Shown: positions 34,894 through 43,335, numbered from the stretch's first letter. The stretch is 64,000 nucleotides of DNA from Terriglobia bacterium (GCA_020073215.1 JAIQFO010000001.1:186001-250000), one strand, 5' to 3'. Program-made: numbers and translations. The notes: generated from the letters alone by a model not told the origin.

Positions 34894-35676
34894 CTAGCGC
34901 GCCGATTTGAAGATGGCGAATACCGCGCCTTGCGGGTCCGCGATCACCGAAAAGCGGCCGACCCCTTCCATCGTCATAGGTGCGAGATAGAGATTGGCGC
35001 CCATCTGTTTGGCCTTCGATGCGCAGGCATCCACGTCATCGACCGAGAAGTAGGCTAGCCAATGCGGCGGCACTCCAGGCTCGCGAGTGGCCGCGGGGGG
35101 AGTGCCTCCGATGAAATGCTCGCCGTTTTTGATGTGCAGGTAGCCGGAGGGATCTTTGGGGTCGATGATGAACTGCCAGCCGAGAAGGGCCGCGTAAAAA
35201 TCAGAGGCGCGTTTTGCATCCGGTGTGCTCAGATCGGCCCAGCAGAGCGTTCCGGCGACGTGCGCGATTTGGATGCCATTGCTCTGGTTGGGCTGCCACA
35301 GGCAAAAAACAGCGCCGGTGGGATCCTGGATGACCGCCATGCGCCCGGCATCCATCACGTCGAACGCCGGGGCCAGAATCTTGCCGCCCAGTTGCTGCGC
35401 CTTGGCGACGGCTGCGTCGGTCTTGTCGACAGTAACGTAAATCATCCAGTAGGGAGGAACGCCCTGCGAGCGCTCGTCGGGACGCAGCGTGCATCCGGCG
35501 GCGGCATCGCGGTTCTGGAGTTTGAACATGGTGTAGAAATCGTTCGGACCCATCGGCATGTCGTGGGCTTCCCAGCCGAAGAGCGCGTTGTAGAAGCTCT
35601 TGGCGGCGTTCTGGTCGGTGGTGTGGAGTTCAATCCAGCAGAAGGAGCCGGCGGGATGCTGATCGACGTTCGTCAT
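34894..35676 (-). CDS. Two-domain VOC (glyoxalase/bleomycin-resistance fold) protein
   Basis: 260 residues in two VOC modules (about 5-125 and 135-255). Each has the characteristic start (GSFCWIELHTTDQNAAKSFYNALFGW; GTLCWADLSTPDAKRASDFYAALLGW) and end (MAVIQDPTGAVFCLWQ; FSVIADPQGAVFAIFK). The start at 35676 is chosen because the extra upstream residues come from a repeat. The set resembles the 'hydroxylase-like' VOC group, often of unknown function, which can bind a metal or small molecule. A glyoxalase activity is not supported: a clear His/Glu metal quartet is not visible. Confidence 0.85.
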   Translation of the reverse strand: MTNVDQHPAGSFCWIELHTTDQNAAKSFYNALFGWEAHDMPMGPNDFYTMFKLQNRDAAAGCTLRPDERSQGVPPYWMIYVTVDKTDAAVAKAQQLGGKILAPAFDVMDAGRMAVIQDPTGAVFCLWQPNQSNGIQIAHVAGTLCWADLSTPDAKRASDFYAALLGWQFIIDPKDPSGYLHIKNGEHFIGGTPPAATREPGVPPHWLAYFSVDDVDACASKAKQMGANLYLAPMTMEGVGRFSVIADPQGAVFAIFKSAR

Positions 35677-35698
35677 CGCGGGCAGAAGTTTACACCAA

Positions 35699-35763
35699 TG
35701 GAGCGACGGGCGTCTCGCCCGTCCTGCGGTTCGGCGGCCGGGCGGGGACGCCCGGCGCTCCAC
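35699..35763. repeat. Dispersed variant-B repeat
   Basis: GGAGCGACGGGCGTCTCGCCC...GCGGCCGGGCGGGGACGCCC, ending CGGCGCTCC; its ends (GGAGCG / CGCTCC) are complementary. It fills the gap between the aminotransferase and the VOC gene. Confidence 0.85.
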
Positions 35764-35769
35764 GTCACT

Positions 35770-36981
35770 TTAGCGCAGATTCTTCCCCACCCAGTCTTCA
35801 ATTCGAGTCAGGGCTTTGTTCAGATTCTCCAGCGAGTTGGCGACGCTGAAGCGGAGATAGCCTTCTCCGTATGCGCCGAAGGCAGTGCCGGAGAGAGCGG
35901 CGACACCGGCTTGCTCGAGCAGCGCATCAGCCAGCTTCTTTGAAGACCAGCCCGTCTTCGTGATGTTGGGGAAGGTGTAGAACGCGCCTTTGGGCGTGCG
36001 GCAGGAGAAGCCTTTGATCTTGTTCAGGCCGGCAACGAAGACGTCGCGGCGGCGCTTGAATTCCGCGCTCATCTTGTCAACCGACGACTGGTCGCCGCGC
36101 AGCGCTTCGATTCCGGCCATCTGCGTGAAGCTGGCGGTGCAGGAAATCGAGTTCGTATTCAGCCGCGCGATGTGTGTGGCCAGGTCGGGCCGCATTACAC
36201 CGTATCCCATGCGCCATCCGGTCATGGCGTAGGTTTTCGAGAAGCCGTCGAGCAGAATGGTCCGCTCCTTGAAACCGGGCACGCTCATGATGGAAAAATG
36301 TTCGTGGCCGTCGTAGATGAGGCGGCTGTAAATTTCGTCCGACAGAATCAGGATGTTGCGGTCGCCGATGGCGTCGGCGATGGCGAGAACGTCTTTCCTG
36401 GTAAGCACGCCGCCGGTCGGGTTCTGCGGCGAGTTCAGAATGATCAGCCTGGTGCGGTCGTTAATCAGAGAGGCAAACTCGTTGACATCGAAGCAAAAAT
36501 CGCGCTCCTCGCGCAAGGGGATAGGAACCGCGCGTCCGCCAACATAGTTGATCATCGACTCGTAGATGGGAAAGCCGGGATTGGGATAGATGACTTCGTC
36601 TCCCTCATCGATCAGGGCGAGGATGGTATGGAAAATGATCGGCTTGCCGCCGGGAACGACGACCACTTCCTCGCTCGCCACCGGGACATTGCGAGTGCGA
36701 CTCACGTAGTCGGCAATGGTCTGGCGCAGGTCGGGCAGGCCGGCGGAGGGGCCGTAGTGGGTCCATCCCTTGTGGAGCGCGTCGACTCCGGCCTCGATGA
36801 CATTGGCAGGCGTGTCGAAGTCGGGCTCGCCGATTTCCAGGTGAATGATCTGTTTGCCCTGTTTTTCCAGGGCGCGGGCGCGGACGAGGACTTCAAAGGC
36901 GGTTTCAGTGCCCAGGCGGGACATCCGGCTGGCGAGGCGCAGGTCGAATTGTGTGCTGGTTGGCATAGCGGCGGTTGGCAT
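35770..36981 (-). CDS. Class I/II PLP aminotransferase (aspartate/aromatic type)
   Basis: 403 residues, fold-type I. LEIGEPDFDTPANVIEAG and THYGPSAGLPDLRQTIADY are the usual N-terminal motifs, NSPQNPTGGVL the PLP-aspartate region, LSDEIYSRLIYDG the conserved Asp/Tyr pair, and the PLP lysine lies in LDGFSKTYAMTGWRMGY. The C-terminal arginine that binds the substrate carboxylate is in GYLRFSVANS. It probably transfers amino groups between aspartate, alanine or aromatic amino acids and 2-oxoglutarate. The start is ATG 36981, with ATG 36966 an alternative. Substrate preference cannot be read from sequence. Confidence 0.9.
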   Translation of the reverse strand: MPTAAMPTSTQFDLRLASRMSRLGTETAFEVLVRARALEKQGKQIIHLEIGEPDFDTPANVIEAGVDALHKGWTHYGPSAGLPDLRQTIADYVSRTRNVPVASEEVVVVPGGKPIIFHTILALIDEGDEVIYPNPGFPIYESMINYVGGRAVPIPLREERDFCFDVNEFASLINDRTRLIILNSPQNPTGGVLTRKDVLAIADAIGDRNILILSDEIYSRLIYDGHEHFSIMSVPGFKERTILLDGFSKTYAMTGWRMGYGVMRPDLATHIARLNTNSISCTASFTQMAGIEALRGDQSSVDKMSAEFKRRRDVFVAGLNKIKGFSCRTPKGAFYTFPNITKTGWSSKKLADALLEQAGVAALSGTAFGAYGEGYLRFSVANSLENLNKALTRIEDWVGKNLR

Positions 36982-37093
36982 TATAGCGCCTCAAGGCTGG
37001 CTTGGCCTGATTGGATTGTCACGCCAGCAACGGTGATGGGTCAATCGCAAAGATCACCACGGCTTGTGACGAGCTGACAAGGGCAGGGGTAAG

Positions 37094-37217
37094 AGGTCAG
37101 ATTGCAGAGGTATAAAAAATCAAAGGTCAGAGGTGAGAGGTCAGATTGCAGAGATAATAACCAGCAGTCATGTGCAGATCTTCACCTCTGCAATCTGACT
37201 TCTGACCTCTGCAATTA
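37094..37217. repeat. Dispersed 'TTGCAGAAGT' family repeat (copy 2, triplicated)
   Basis: AGGTCAGATTGCAGAGG at 37094 is followed by a second direct copy near 37133 and by the complement (CCTCTGCAATCTGACTTCTGACCTCTGCAAT) at about 37184-37214, ending on the glycosyltransferase stop. It is related to the copy at 2874-2965. Confidence 0.8.
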
Positions 37218-38192
37218 TTCCGAGATGGTGCTCTCTTCGTTCGGCGCCCGCAGGACGCGATCGACGGAGTAGGGCGCGCGCTGGGTGGGTTCGTGGTAGT
37301 GGCGGACCTGCATTTCTCCCAGCAAACCAACGGCGAGCATGTTCAGCCCCGCCAGAAGAAGGACGGCCGAGAAGATCATCAAGGGGCCGTGCTGGTACAT
37401 GATGTCGGTGCCATGCAGGAGCTTCTGCAGAATGAGCCAACTGGAGGCGGCGCAGCCCGCCAGAATGCTGAGCATCCCCACCGTGCCGAAGAAGTGTAAC
37501 GGCCGGGAAAGATACTTGAGCAGGAAGCGGATGGTGATGAGATCGAAGAAGACGCGGAAGGTGCGGGAGATGCCGTAATGCGAAACCCCGCGTTCGCGGA
37601 CGATGTTCTTGATGGGAACTTCGATGATGGTCGCGCCATACCAGGAAGCCAGCGCCGGGATGAAGCGGTGAAGCTCTCCATAAAGCGGAACCTGCCCCAG
37701 AATTTCGCGGCGGTAGGCTTTAAACGTGGTGCCAAAGTCGTGGATGTCGACGCCGCTCAACTTGGCCATCAGCCAGTTGGCGCAGCGCGAAGGAATGCGG
37801 CGCAACCAGAAATTGTCGACGCGATTCTTGCGCCAGCCGCTGACGATGTCGTAGCCCTCGGCAATTTTTTCGAGGAACAGAGGAATGTCGGCGGGATCGT
37901 GCTGCAGGTCGCCGTCCATGGCGATGATATATTCTCCGCGGGCATGGTCGAATCCGGCGGCGAGGCCGGCGGTCTGTCCAAAATTACGGCGCAGCTTGAC
38001 CACGGTCACGCGGCTGTCGACGGCGGCAATCTCACCGAGCAGCGCGAACGTGCCGTCGATGGAGCCGTCATCGACCAGCACCATCTCGAAAGTCTCGCCG
38101 CTTGCTTCCATCACGGCTTTAAGCCGCGCGTACAGGTCGGTGACGTTCTCCTGCTCGTTGTGGAGAGGAACTACGATGGAGTATTTGAGCAC
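37215..38192 (-). CDS. Family 2 glycosyltransferase, polyprenyl-phosphate sugar synthase type
   Basis: 325 residues. The N-terminal GT-A domain has VVPLHNEQENV, the nucleotide-binding VDDGSIDGT and the metal motif MDGDLQHDP; SGWRKNRVDNFWLRRIPSR follows. Two C-terminal membrane helices (about 230-260 and 265-290) match the ArnC/DPM1 group, which charges undecaprenyl phosphate with a sugar on the cytoplasmic face. It would feed a glycan or protein-glycosylation pathway; the polytopic GT-C-like protein at 8569 could be an acceptor enzyme, but that is speculative. It lies just downstream (leftward) of the stem-loop region, which could form part of its leader. Confidence 0.9.
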   Translation of the reverse strand: MLKYSIVVPLHNEQENVTDLYARLKAVMEASGETFEMVLVDDGSIDGTFALLGEIAAVDSRVTVVKLRRNFGQTAGLAAGFDHARGEYIIAMDGDLQHDPADIPLFLEKIAEGYDIVSGWRKNRVDNFWLRRIPSRCANWLMAKLSGVDIHDFGTTFKAYRREILGQVPLYGELHRFIPALASWYGATIIEVPIKNIVRERGVSHYGISRTFRVFFDLITIRFLLKYLSRPLHFFGTVGMLSILAGCAASSWLILQKLLHGTDIMYQHGPLMIFSAVLLLAGLNMLAVGLLGEMQVRHYHEPTQRAPYSVDRVLRAPNEESTISE

Positions 38193-38398
38193 AGTGTTTT
38201 TGATTATACGGCAGCGGGACGCAGCCTTCGAAGTAACTTCCGTGAGACGTTGCTTCGGCGAGCTTTCAGTGAAACGCTCAAGCGGAACGAACCGGCAAAA
38301 CTGATTCGCTGACGTTGGCGTTGTTCTCAGGTATCAGTATCAGGTCTTAGGTGTTTGCCGAGAACGAAGCACGTCGGTACTCTGCGCGCTCAAACCTT

Positions 38399-38426
38399 TA
38401 TATTTACTCTTCTATATTTACTCTTC
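38399..38426. repeat. Perfect tandem direct repeat, 2 x 14 bases
   Basis: TATATTTACTCTTC at 38399-38412 and again at 38413-38426. It is AT-rich against a GC-rich background. Confidence 0.9.
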
Positions 38427-38483
38427 GGGTATTAACCTATACGTTATCGTACCCCTACCCCCCCTTTTTTCGGTCTTTTGGAA

Positions 38484-38520
38484 TCAAAGACTTGGGAGGT
38501 GGATCCAGCTAGGTCTTTGA
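38484..38520. other. Stem-loop 1 of the structured region
   Basis: TCAAAGAC (38484-38491) pairs perfectly with GTCTTTGA (38513-38520); the loop contains TGGATCCA, itself a palindrome. Confidence 0.65.
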
Positions 38521-38555
38521 ATTTAAAGGACTTGTTGGTAAAGTATTTAAGAACC

Positions 38556-38571
38556 AACGAGTTAACTTGTT
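38556..38571 (+). promoter_or_regulatory. Near-palindrome AACGAGTTAACTTGTT before a short frame
   Basis: A 16-base sequence that is self-complementary except for one pair, with GTTAAC at its centre. It abuts the AAGGAG ribosome-binding-like site at 38572-38577 and could be an operator. Confidence 0.35.
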
Positions 38572-38585
38572 AAGGAGCGCTGAAA

Positions 38586-38618
38586 ATGGGTTTGGGGCAG
38601 TTTCGAGGGCCGTCTTGA
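38586..38618 (+). CDS. Possible 10-codon leader peptide
   Basis: AAGGAG at 38572-38577 is followed eight bases later by ATG and the frame MGLGQFRGPS, ending TGA. The coding bases overlap the left arm of stem-loop 2, so translation would unfold that hairpin. No larger downstream gene on this strand is known, so the assignment is tentative. Confidence 0.25.
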   Translation: MGLGQFRGPS

Positions 38619-38648
38619 TTGACGGATAACACCTCAGAACTGCCCCAA
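38592..38648. ncRNA. Stem-loop 2: 11-bp perfect stem with nested hairpins
   Basis: TTGGGGCAGTT (38592-38602) pairs perfectly with AACTGCCCCAA (38638-38648). Inside, GAGG/CCTC (38605-38608/38632-38635) and CCGTC/GACGG (38610-38614/38621-38625) continue the helix to a TTGATT loop. No U-tract follows, so it is not a simple terminator. This may be part of a non-coding RNA. Confidence 0.5.
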
Positions 38649-38668
38649 TCAGATCTCTATCGTTGCGC

Positions 38669-38744
38669 ACAGCGGCGCTTAAGTCAATGGATTTCGATCA
38701 GGGTGATTGTGATGAGAAAATTGACGAGGTCTCAGCGCCGCTGT
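38669..38744. ncRNA. Stem-loop 3: 11-bp perfect stem with inner stem
   Basis: ACAGCGGCGCT (38669-38679) pairs perfectly with AGCGCCGCTGT (38734-38744). The inner GTCAAT/ATTGAC (38683-38688/38720-38725) is also perfect. It begins 21 bases after stem-loop 2. Confidence 0.5.
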
Positions 38745-38767
38745 CAAATCGAATTCTTATGACTGAC

Positions 38768-38796
38768 ACGGCGCGAGCGGGAACTGCTCGCGCCGT
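38768..38796. ncRNA. Stem-loop 4: 11-bp perfect hairpin
   Basis: ACGGCGCGAGC (38768-38778), loop GGGAACT, GCTCGCGCCGT (38786-38796). It is the third consecutive hairpin with an 11-base-pair perfect stem. Confidence 0.55.
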
Positions 38797-38948
38797 CCGA
38801 CTGCGCGCTAAGAGCCCCGCCCTTCGCTTCGCGATAGGACGGGCTACCCTCGTTCTTTCCGAGTTCAAAATTTCCAGGAGGAGTTGCGTGCCGGCGCCGG
38901 AGAAGTCGGCCACCCGCCGTACTTGGTCCGCGAGCGAGAGATGTAGGG

Positions 38949-39006
38949 GTCCTTCGACTCCGCAGAAACTTCACTTCGTGAAGTTCCTGCTCCGCTCAGG
39001 ATGACA
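38949..39006. repeat. Dispersed 'TGTCATCCT' repeat (copy 3)
   Basis: GGTCCTTCGACTCCGCAGAA, then ACTTCACTTCGTGAAGTTC (a small hairpin), then GCTCAGGATGACAG. It corresponds to the right half of the element at 25659-25739, here with an inserted hairpin. Confidence 0.7.
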
Positions 39007-39177
39007 GATTGGATAGGGTCGCGGACGGCAACAATCCTTCAAGGCATCCACTTCCGCAGCAGTATCCGCAGCAGCAGCCAGAGCCTGATGTTCGTTGTGA
39101 TCAGGAAGTTTTCTTTGACATGTTCGTGACCGCTCCGGCCTGGTTCCGCGGCGTATTCGGTAACTGCGCTGCGGTCG

Positions 39178-40071
39178 TCATCCATTCACGGCGGCGGCGG
39201 CGCCGCCTTCCAAGGCTTGGTGTTCGGAGCAGGCTTTCAACCATAAACCGAGGAAGTCGAGGAGTTCGCCGGGAGGCTTCAGCCAGAACTGCGCCGCCGT
39301 CTCTCGCCAGATAGGACGAACCAGCGCGCTGATGCCAGTGCCCTGCTCGATGCGCTCCTGCATGACCAGGAACGCCGACTCATCGGTGTTGTCGTCGCCC
39401 AGATAGGCGACCGGCGTGTCGGGACCGATTTCACCGAGAAATGCGCGAACGGCATCGCCTTTGTCGGCCTGGTACGCGCGGATTTCCACGCCACCGTCGA
39501 ATTCCAGCAGGTTGAGCCCGCTGTGTTCCGCGATCGGCCGCCACCCAAGCAAGGCGCGAGCCCGCAGCTCCTCCGCCGCGTTTTGGCTCAGGCCGCGCCA
39601 GTGAACGGCGATGCTTCCGGCCTTGAATTCCGCCATATGGCGCAGTTGCTGGTAGCCGAGCCACCGGTCGGCATCGGACAAGCCTTTGAGCGTGCGCTCA
39701 TCCAGGCGCGGCATCTCCGTACTTCCGTCTGTGTTCATGCGCTGCAGCCCGTGAACTCCCCAAATTTCGGGACGGGGGTGAACGTTGAGAAGCGGGAGAA
39801 CGTCATCCGCATCGCGCCCGGAGATGACCACCACTCGCGTGCGGCCATTGCGTACGATCTCCTGCAGCAGCAGCGCGACTCCGGGATACGGGTAAGCCTG
39901 GTCGCGCCGGGTGTGGAATGGCGCCAGGGTTCCGTCGTAATCGAGCAGCAATACCGCGTGCGATGCGTGGGCAACACTTTGCAGAAACGGCGTGACTTGG
40001 GATTGCACTTCTGGCCTCAAAACGCGTTGCTCCTTCGTTCTGCCTTTTTGAACCGCTCGCTCGCCGTGCAT
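39178..40071 (-). CDS. otsB: Trehalose-6-phosphate phosphatase
   Basis: It removes phosphate from trehalose-6-phosphate, the second step of trehalose synthesis. This HAD-type phosphatase of 297 residues has its nucleophile motif DYDGT at 44-48 (LLLDYDGTLAPF), VVISGRDADD as motif II, and GDDNTDESAFL as motif IV with the metal-binding aspartates. Its first base overlaps the otsA stop (TGATG), so the two proteins are made in a fixed ratio. The N-terminal 30 residues are basic and not part of the domain. Confidence 0.93.
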   Translation of the reverse strand: MHGERAVQKGRTKEQRVLRPEVQSQVTPFLQSVAHASHAVLLLDYDGTLAPFHTRRDQAYPYPGVALLLQEIVRNGRTRVVVISGRDADDVLPLLNVHPRPEIWGVHGLQRMNTDGSTEMPRLDERTLKGLSDADRWLGYQQLRHMAEFKAGSIAVHWRGLSQNAAEELRARALLGWRPIAEHSGLNLLEFDGGVEIRAYQADKGDAVRAFLGEIGPDTPVAYLGDDNTDESAFLVMQERIEQGTGISALVRPIWRETAAQFWLKPPGELLDFLGLWLKACSEHQALEGGAAAAVNG

Positions 40072-42371
40072 CAGGCTACGGACACGCTGGCGCGAGATTT
40101 CTCGTGCACTTCCTCGGGCGCGTCCAAGCGCAGTTCACAAAGTTCGGTGATCAATTTGCCGGCCCAGCGGTAAATGTTGTGCTCCTTGATCTCCTTGCGC
40201 ATCCGGCGTACGCGCAACTGCTTGTCTTCGGGTTCCATCTCCAACGCGGCGCGGATGGCTTCGGCAGTCTGATCAATGTCGTAGGGATTGACCAGCAGGG
40301 CGTCACGCAGTTCCCGGGCCGCTCCGGTGAACTGGCTGAGAATCAGCACACCACTCTCATCGACCCGTGAGGCGAGGAATTCCTTGGCCACCAGGTTCAT
40401 GCCGTCATGGAGCGAGGTCACCAGGCAGAGATCGGCGGCGCGGTAATAAGGCTCTATCTCCCGGTGGCTATGGTTGCGCACGAGGAGCACGATGGGCTTC
40501 CACTTTCCGCCCTGGAAGCGCCAATTGATACGATCGGCCTCCGCCTCCACTTCGGCGACCAGGTCGTGATAGCGCTTGATGTGGGTACGGCTGGGCGCTC
40601 CGATCTGGACGAACGTGAATTTGCCCTGATAGCTCGGATATTTCTCTAGAAACCGTTCAATCGCGAGGAAGCGCTCCAGAATTCCCTTGGTGTAGTCGAT
40701 GCGATCGACGCCGATCCCCATGAAGGTTGCCTCGACACCCAGACTTCGCATTAGAGCTGTGCGCTCGAGGTAGTGGAGGCCATGATTATTGTTTTCGGCC
40801 GGTTGGTCGTCGTGAAAGGCAACGCTGATCGGGAAGGGCCGGACCAGCGTGCGGTGGTCCTGGCGCTGCACGGAAAAATGTTCCCAGTCGACGCGCGACT
40901 CGACTACGCGGTCGACGGTCTGGAGGAAATTGTTGCAGTGCGACTGGATGTGAAATCCGATCAGGTCGGCGCCGAGCAAACCATCCACCAATTGGCGCTG
41001 CCAGGGACAAATGCCAAAGGCTTCCGGATTCGGCCAGGGGATGTGCCAGAAGATGGCCACGCGCGCGTCAGGCCGCTTTTCCTTGATCAGCCGAGGCAGC
41101 AGGGCAAAGTGATAGTCCTGGACGAGCACGACGGGCTTGGCGACATTCTTGATTTCCTCGAGCACGGCAGCCATGAACTTGCGGTTGACGTCCTGATAGT
41201 GCTGCCAGTCGGAAGCACGAAACAGCGGGCGGGTGTGCGCAATGTGGCAAAGGGGCCACAGGCCTTCGTTGGCAAAGCCGTAGTAGTAACCCTGTTCTTC
41301 CTCTTTGGTTAACCACACGCGGCGCAAACTATAGCGGGGATCATCGGGAGGAACACGGAGCCGGTCGTAGGCGTCCACGGTTTCGGCGTCGGCATTGCCG
41401 TTGCCGTGAGCGATCCAGGTGCCGTCGCAGGCGTTGAGCACGGGTTCGAGCGCGGTGACCAGGCCGCTCGGGGGAACGACCACGTCGAGCGTCTTGCCGT
41501 CACGCCAATGCATGTAGGGCTCGCGGTTGGAGACGACAAACAGGTGGCTGTCGCCGAGTCGGGTGCGGAGTTGTACCGAGAGACGATCCGCGGTCCAGAG
41601 CGATTCCGCGGCATCGCGTAAACGCGCCTCAGTTTCGGCGGCGCTACGGGCGTGGCTGAGGCTCTCGGCCATGGTGGCCACTTCGCGAGCCAAGGGGCGA
41701 AACATCGCGAGGTCGGGCACTTCCTGGAAAGAAATCTTCCCGGTGCGGAGCGCGCGCATCCAGAGTGCTGCCCGCGCGATCGGACCGGTGATGCTCCAAC
41801 GGACAATCAACAGAGTAATCAGGACAATGAAGAAGACCTGCACCACAACACGGAAGAAGGACTGGCGCCAGACGAGAAGGCTCTGGGCGCGGATGTAGCT
41901 CACATCGTAGACTACGGCCAAGCCACCCAACACTTCATCCTTACGGCGAATCGGCAGCGCCAGAATATGAACCGGAACTTTTCCCAGCTTCAGAAACGCA
42001 CTCTGTTCGTGATTCTGCGCAATGGCTTGCGTTACCACCAGAGGACTCACGGTGAGCGTCTTCGCCAGTTCCGGGGTCGTGGCCACCAACGCGCCCTGCT
42101 GGTCGTAAATGACCACACCCATCAGGTGCTCCCGGTTTCCGAAGCGCTGCACCAGTCGCTGCAGATCCCTGTCCGACCGTTCTTTGTCCCCTGCATTCCA
42201 CGACCGTTCAACATTACCGGCGAGACTTTCGCCCAGCAATGCGGCGCGGCGCTCCAAGTCGCTGCGCAGAGTGCGCTTTTCACCCAGCACTTCGTAGTAG
42301 GAAAAGCCAGAAGAGACCAGCGTGATCCCGACAATCAGGGAAATGATGAGGCGAAGACTCAACAATCGCAT
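40071..42371 (-). CDS. otsA: Trehalose-6-phosphate synthase fused to a membrane sensor and HAMP module
   Basis: 766 residues. The C-terminal 490 (about 275-760) form a GT20 glycosyltransferase making trehalose-6-phosphate from UDP-glucose and glucose-6-phosphate: VVSNREPY (279-286), [10 protein letters not shown] near 441-450, RIDYTKGI at 557-564 and [14 protein letters not shown] at 655-668. Unusually, the first 245 residues are a receptor-like unit: membrane helix 7-27, an extracytoplasmic domain (about 30-170) with a sensor-like helix and beta pattern, a second helix (173-193), and a HAMP segment (193-245). The enzyme is therefore membrane-bound and may be switched by an external signal. 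otsB follows with a one-base overlap. Confidence 0.92.
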   Translation of the reverse strand: MRLLSLRLIISLIVGITLVSSGFSYYEVLGEKRTLRSDLERRAALLGESLAGNVERSWNAGDKERSDRDLQRLVQRFGNREHLMGVVIYDQQGALVATTPELAKTLTVSPLVVTQAIAQNHEQSAFLKLGKVPVHILALPIRRKDEVLGGLAVVYDVSYIRAQSLLVWRQSFFRVVVQVFFIVLITLLIVRWSITGPIARAALWMRALRTGKISFQEVPDLAMFRPLAREVATMAESLSHARSAAETEARLRDAAESLWTADRLSVQLRTRLGDSHLFVVSNREPYMHWRDGKTLDVVVPPSGLVTALEPVLNACDGTWIAHGNGNADAETVDAYDRLRVPPDDPRYSLRRVWLTKEEEQGYYYGFANEGLWPLCHIAHTRPLFRASDWQHYQDVNRKFMAAVLEEIKNVAKPVVLVQDYHFALLPRLIKEKRPDARVAIFWHIPWPNPEAFGICPWQRQLVDGLLGADLIGFHIQSHCNNFLQTVDRVVESRVDWEHFSVQRQDHRTLVRPFPISVAFHDDQPAENNNHGLHYLERTALMRSLGVEATFMGIGVDRIDYTKGILERFLAIERFLEKYPSYQGKFTFVQIGAPSRTHIKRYHDLVAEVEAEADRINWRFQGGKWKPIVLLVRNHSHREIEPYYRAADLCLVTSLHDGMNLVAKEFLASRVDESGVLILSQFTGAARELRDALLVNPYDIDQTAEAIRAALEMEPEDKQLRVRRMRKEIKEHNIYRWAGKLITELCELRLDAPEEVHEKSRASVSVA

Positions 42372-42561
42372 GGCGTAGCCCTCCTCCCGGGAACTTGACC
42401 GTCAAGCCGATCGAGACAAAGTGGCAGCGCTCAGACAGGCCTTAGTTTAGCGCAAAATGTCAGTTCAAGATGTAAAGATCGAGAATCATGAATGCTTAAG
42501 AATGGTGTTGCCGTCCCAGGACCGGTTTGTTGTTTAAGGATTGCATTGAAACTTGGAAAGA

Positions 42562-42583
42562 GGGGACGGCTATACACCGCCCC
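42562..42583 (-). terminator. Weak hairpin after the DUF5818-like gene
   Basis: In the minus direction GGGGCGG (42583-42577) pairs with CCGTCCCC (42569-42562) with one bulged base, around TGTATAG; a short T-containing tract follows. It is about 45 bases after the stop codon. Confidence 0.3.
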
Positions 42584-42628
42584 CTTCCCCAGGAATACCC
42601 CTGCTCAAGGCACCCTATCCATGGGGGA

Positions 42629-42991
42629 TCAGAGCGGGTCAATTGCCGTGACGCGAATCGTTCCGGTGGAGGCATCCAGAACTCCAGTTACCTTCACACT
42701 CTTGTTCAGGAAGTCTTGGGCTTTTTCCTGGTCGTCGATCTGATAGGTGGTCTTGCGGTCGGCCGCCTTCAGGACTAACTTGCCACCGGATTTCACAATC
42801 TTCCCGCTGAAAGCCTTCTCCGAGGACGCAGTCGCCGGGTTCTGATTGTCAGGTTGCACGGGCTGTTGTTGCGCTGATGGATCGCTCGTTTGGGTGCGCT
42901 GAGCGAAGGCCGGCTGGCTTTGGAAACACAGTACGGCCGTCAGCGCCATTACGGGCAACATCATGGACAAACCGAATCGTGCTTTGTGCAT
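42629..42991 (-). CDS. Exported DUF5818-like protein
   Basis: 120 residues. A signal peptide (MHKARFGLSMMLPVMALTAV, cleavage near QPAFAQ), then a Q/P/S-rich linker (about 32-55), and a C-terminal domain: AFSGKIVKSGGKLVLKAADR, then KTTYQIDDQEKAQDFLNKSV and KVTGVLDASTGTIRVTAIDP. That pattern is a small OB-like beta-barrel, the same type as in the gene at 25284, with which it shares the order gkTY.id....l..k.VkVtG.ld..tirV. I know such proteins from Acidobacteria but not their function. The 250-base region to its left holds nothing but the weak hairpin. Confidence 0.7.
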   Translation of the reverse strand: MHKARFGLSMMLPVMALTAVLCFQSQPAFAQRTQTSDPSAQQQPVQPDNQNPATASSEKAFSGKIVKSGGKLVLKAADRKTTYQIDDQEKAQDFLNKSVKVTGVLDASTGTIRVTAIDPL

Positions 42992-43203
42992 CGCACTCTC
43001 CTTGAGGGAGGGATTGCTATTTTTGACCTGGGAGTTGCAACTCCGCTGCCAACAGATGGCGCGAGCCTTAAGTTGTTGATATGGGATTCCTTACAGGCGA
43101 ACCGAGAGAATTGGCACAGTGCAAGGATGACCGATGGGGAGCAAATTGTTCCGCGTCGAGGTCTTGGTGGGAAGAAGCCGGATTTCGGAGAATCACGAAG
43201 CGC

Positions 43204-43278
43204 TGGTAGCCCCGGCAGGAATCGAACCTGCATATTCAGTTTAGGAAACTGAAGTCCTATCCGTTGAACGACGGGGCC
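43204..43278 (-). tRNA. tRNA-Arg (anticodon CCU), 3' CCA encoded
   Basis: The 75-base cloverleaf folds completely: acceptor stem GGCCCCG/CGGGGCU (first pair G-U), D stem GTTC/GGAC, anticodon stem TCAGT/ACTGA with loop TTCCTAA, T stem GCAGG/CCTGC with TTCGATT, and encoded CCA (43206-43204). The CCU anticodon reads AGG. No integrase or att-like duplication lies beside it. Confidence 0.96.
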
Positions 43279-43335
43279 ACAAGAAATCAGGTTAGCAGGT
43301 CGCGAAACCGGTTGCCAAACCAGAGTGAGCCGGCT

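Larger units (their letters stand above)
38193..39177. other. ~1 kb non-coding region, unusually structured
   Basis: No clear protein gene. Part of it is AT-richer than the rest of the window. It contains a perfect tandem 14-base repeat, a poly-pyrimidine run CCTACCCCCCCTTTTTT near 38454, four strong stem-loops, a near-palindrome before a 10-codon frame, and at its right end a 'TGTCATCCT'-type repeat. Both flanking genes (otsB, GT2) are leftward, so it is either the leader of the glycosyltransferase or an independent RNA/DNA element. Confidence 0.6.

Noticed and set aside
38193-39177. Retron, diversity-generating retroelement or CRISPR-related RNA
   Set aside because: No reverse transcriptase, Cas gene or regularly spaced repeats are in the window; only the stem-loops are seen.
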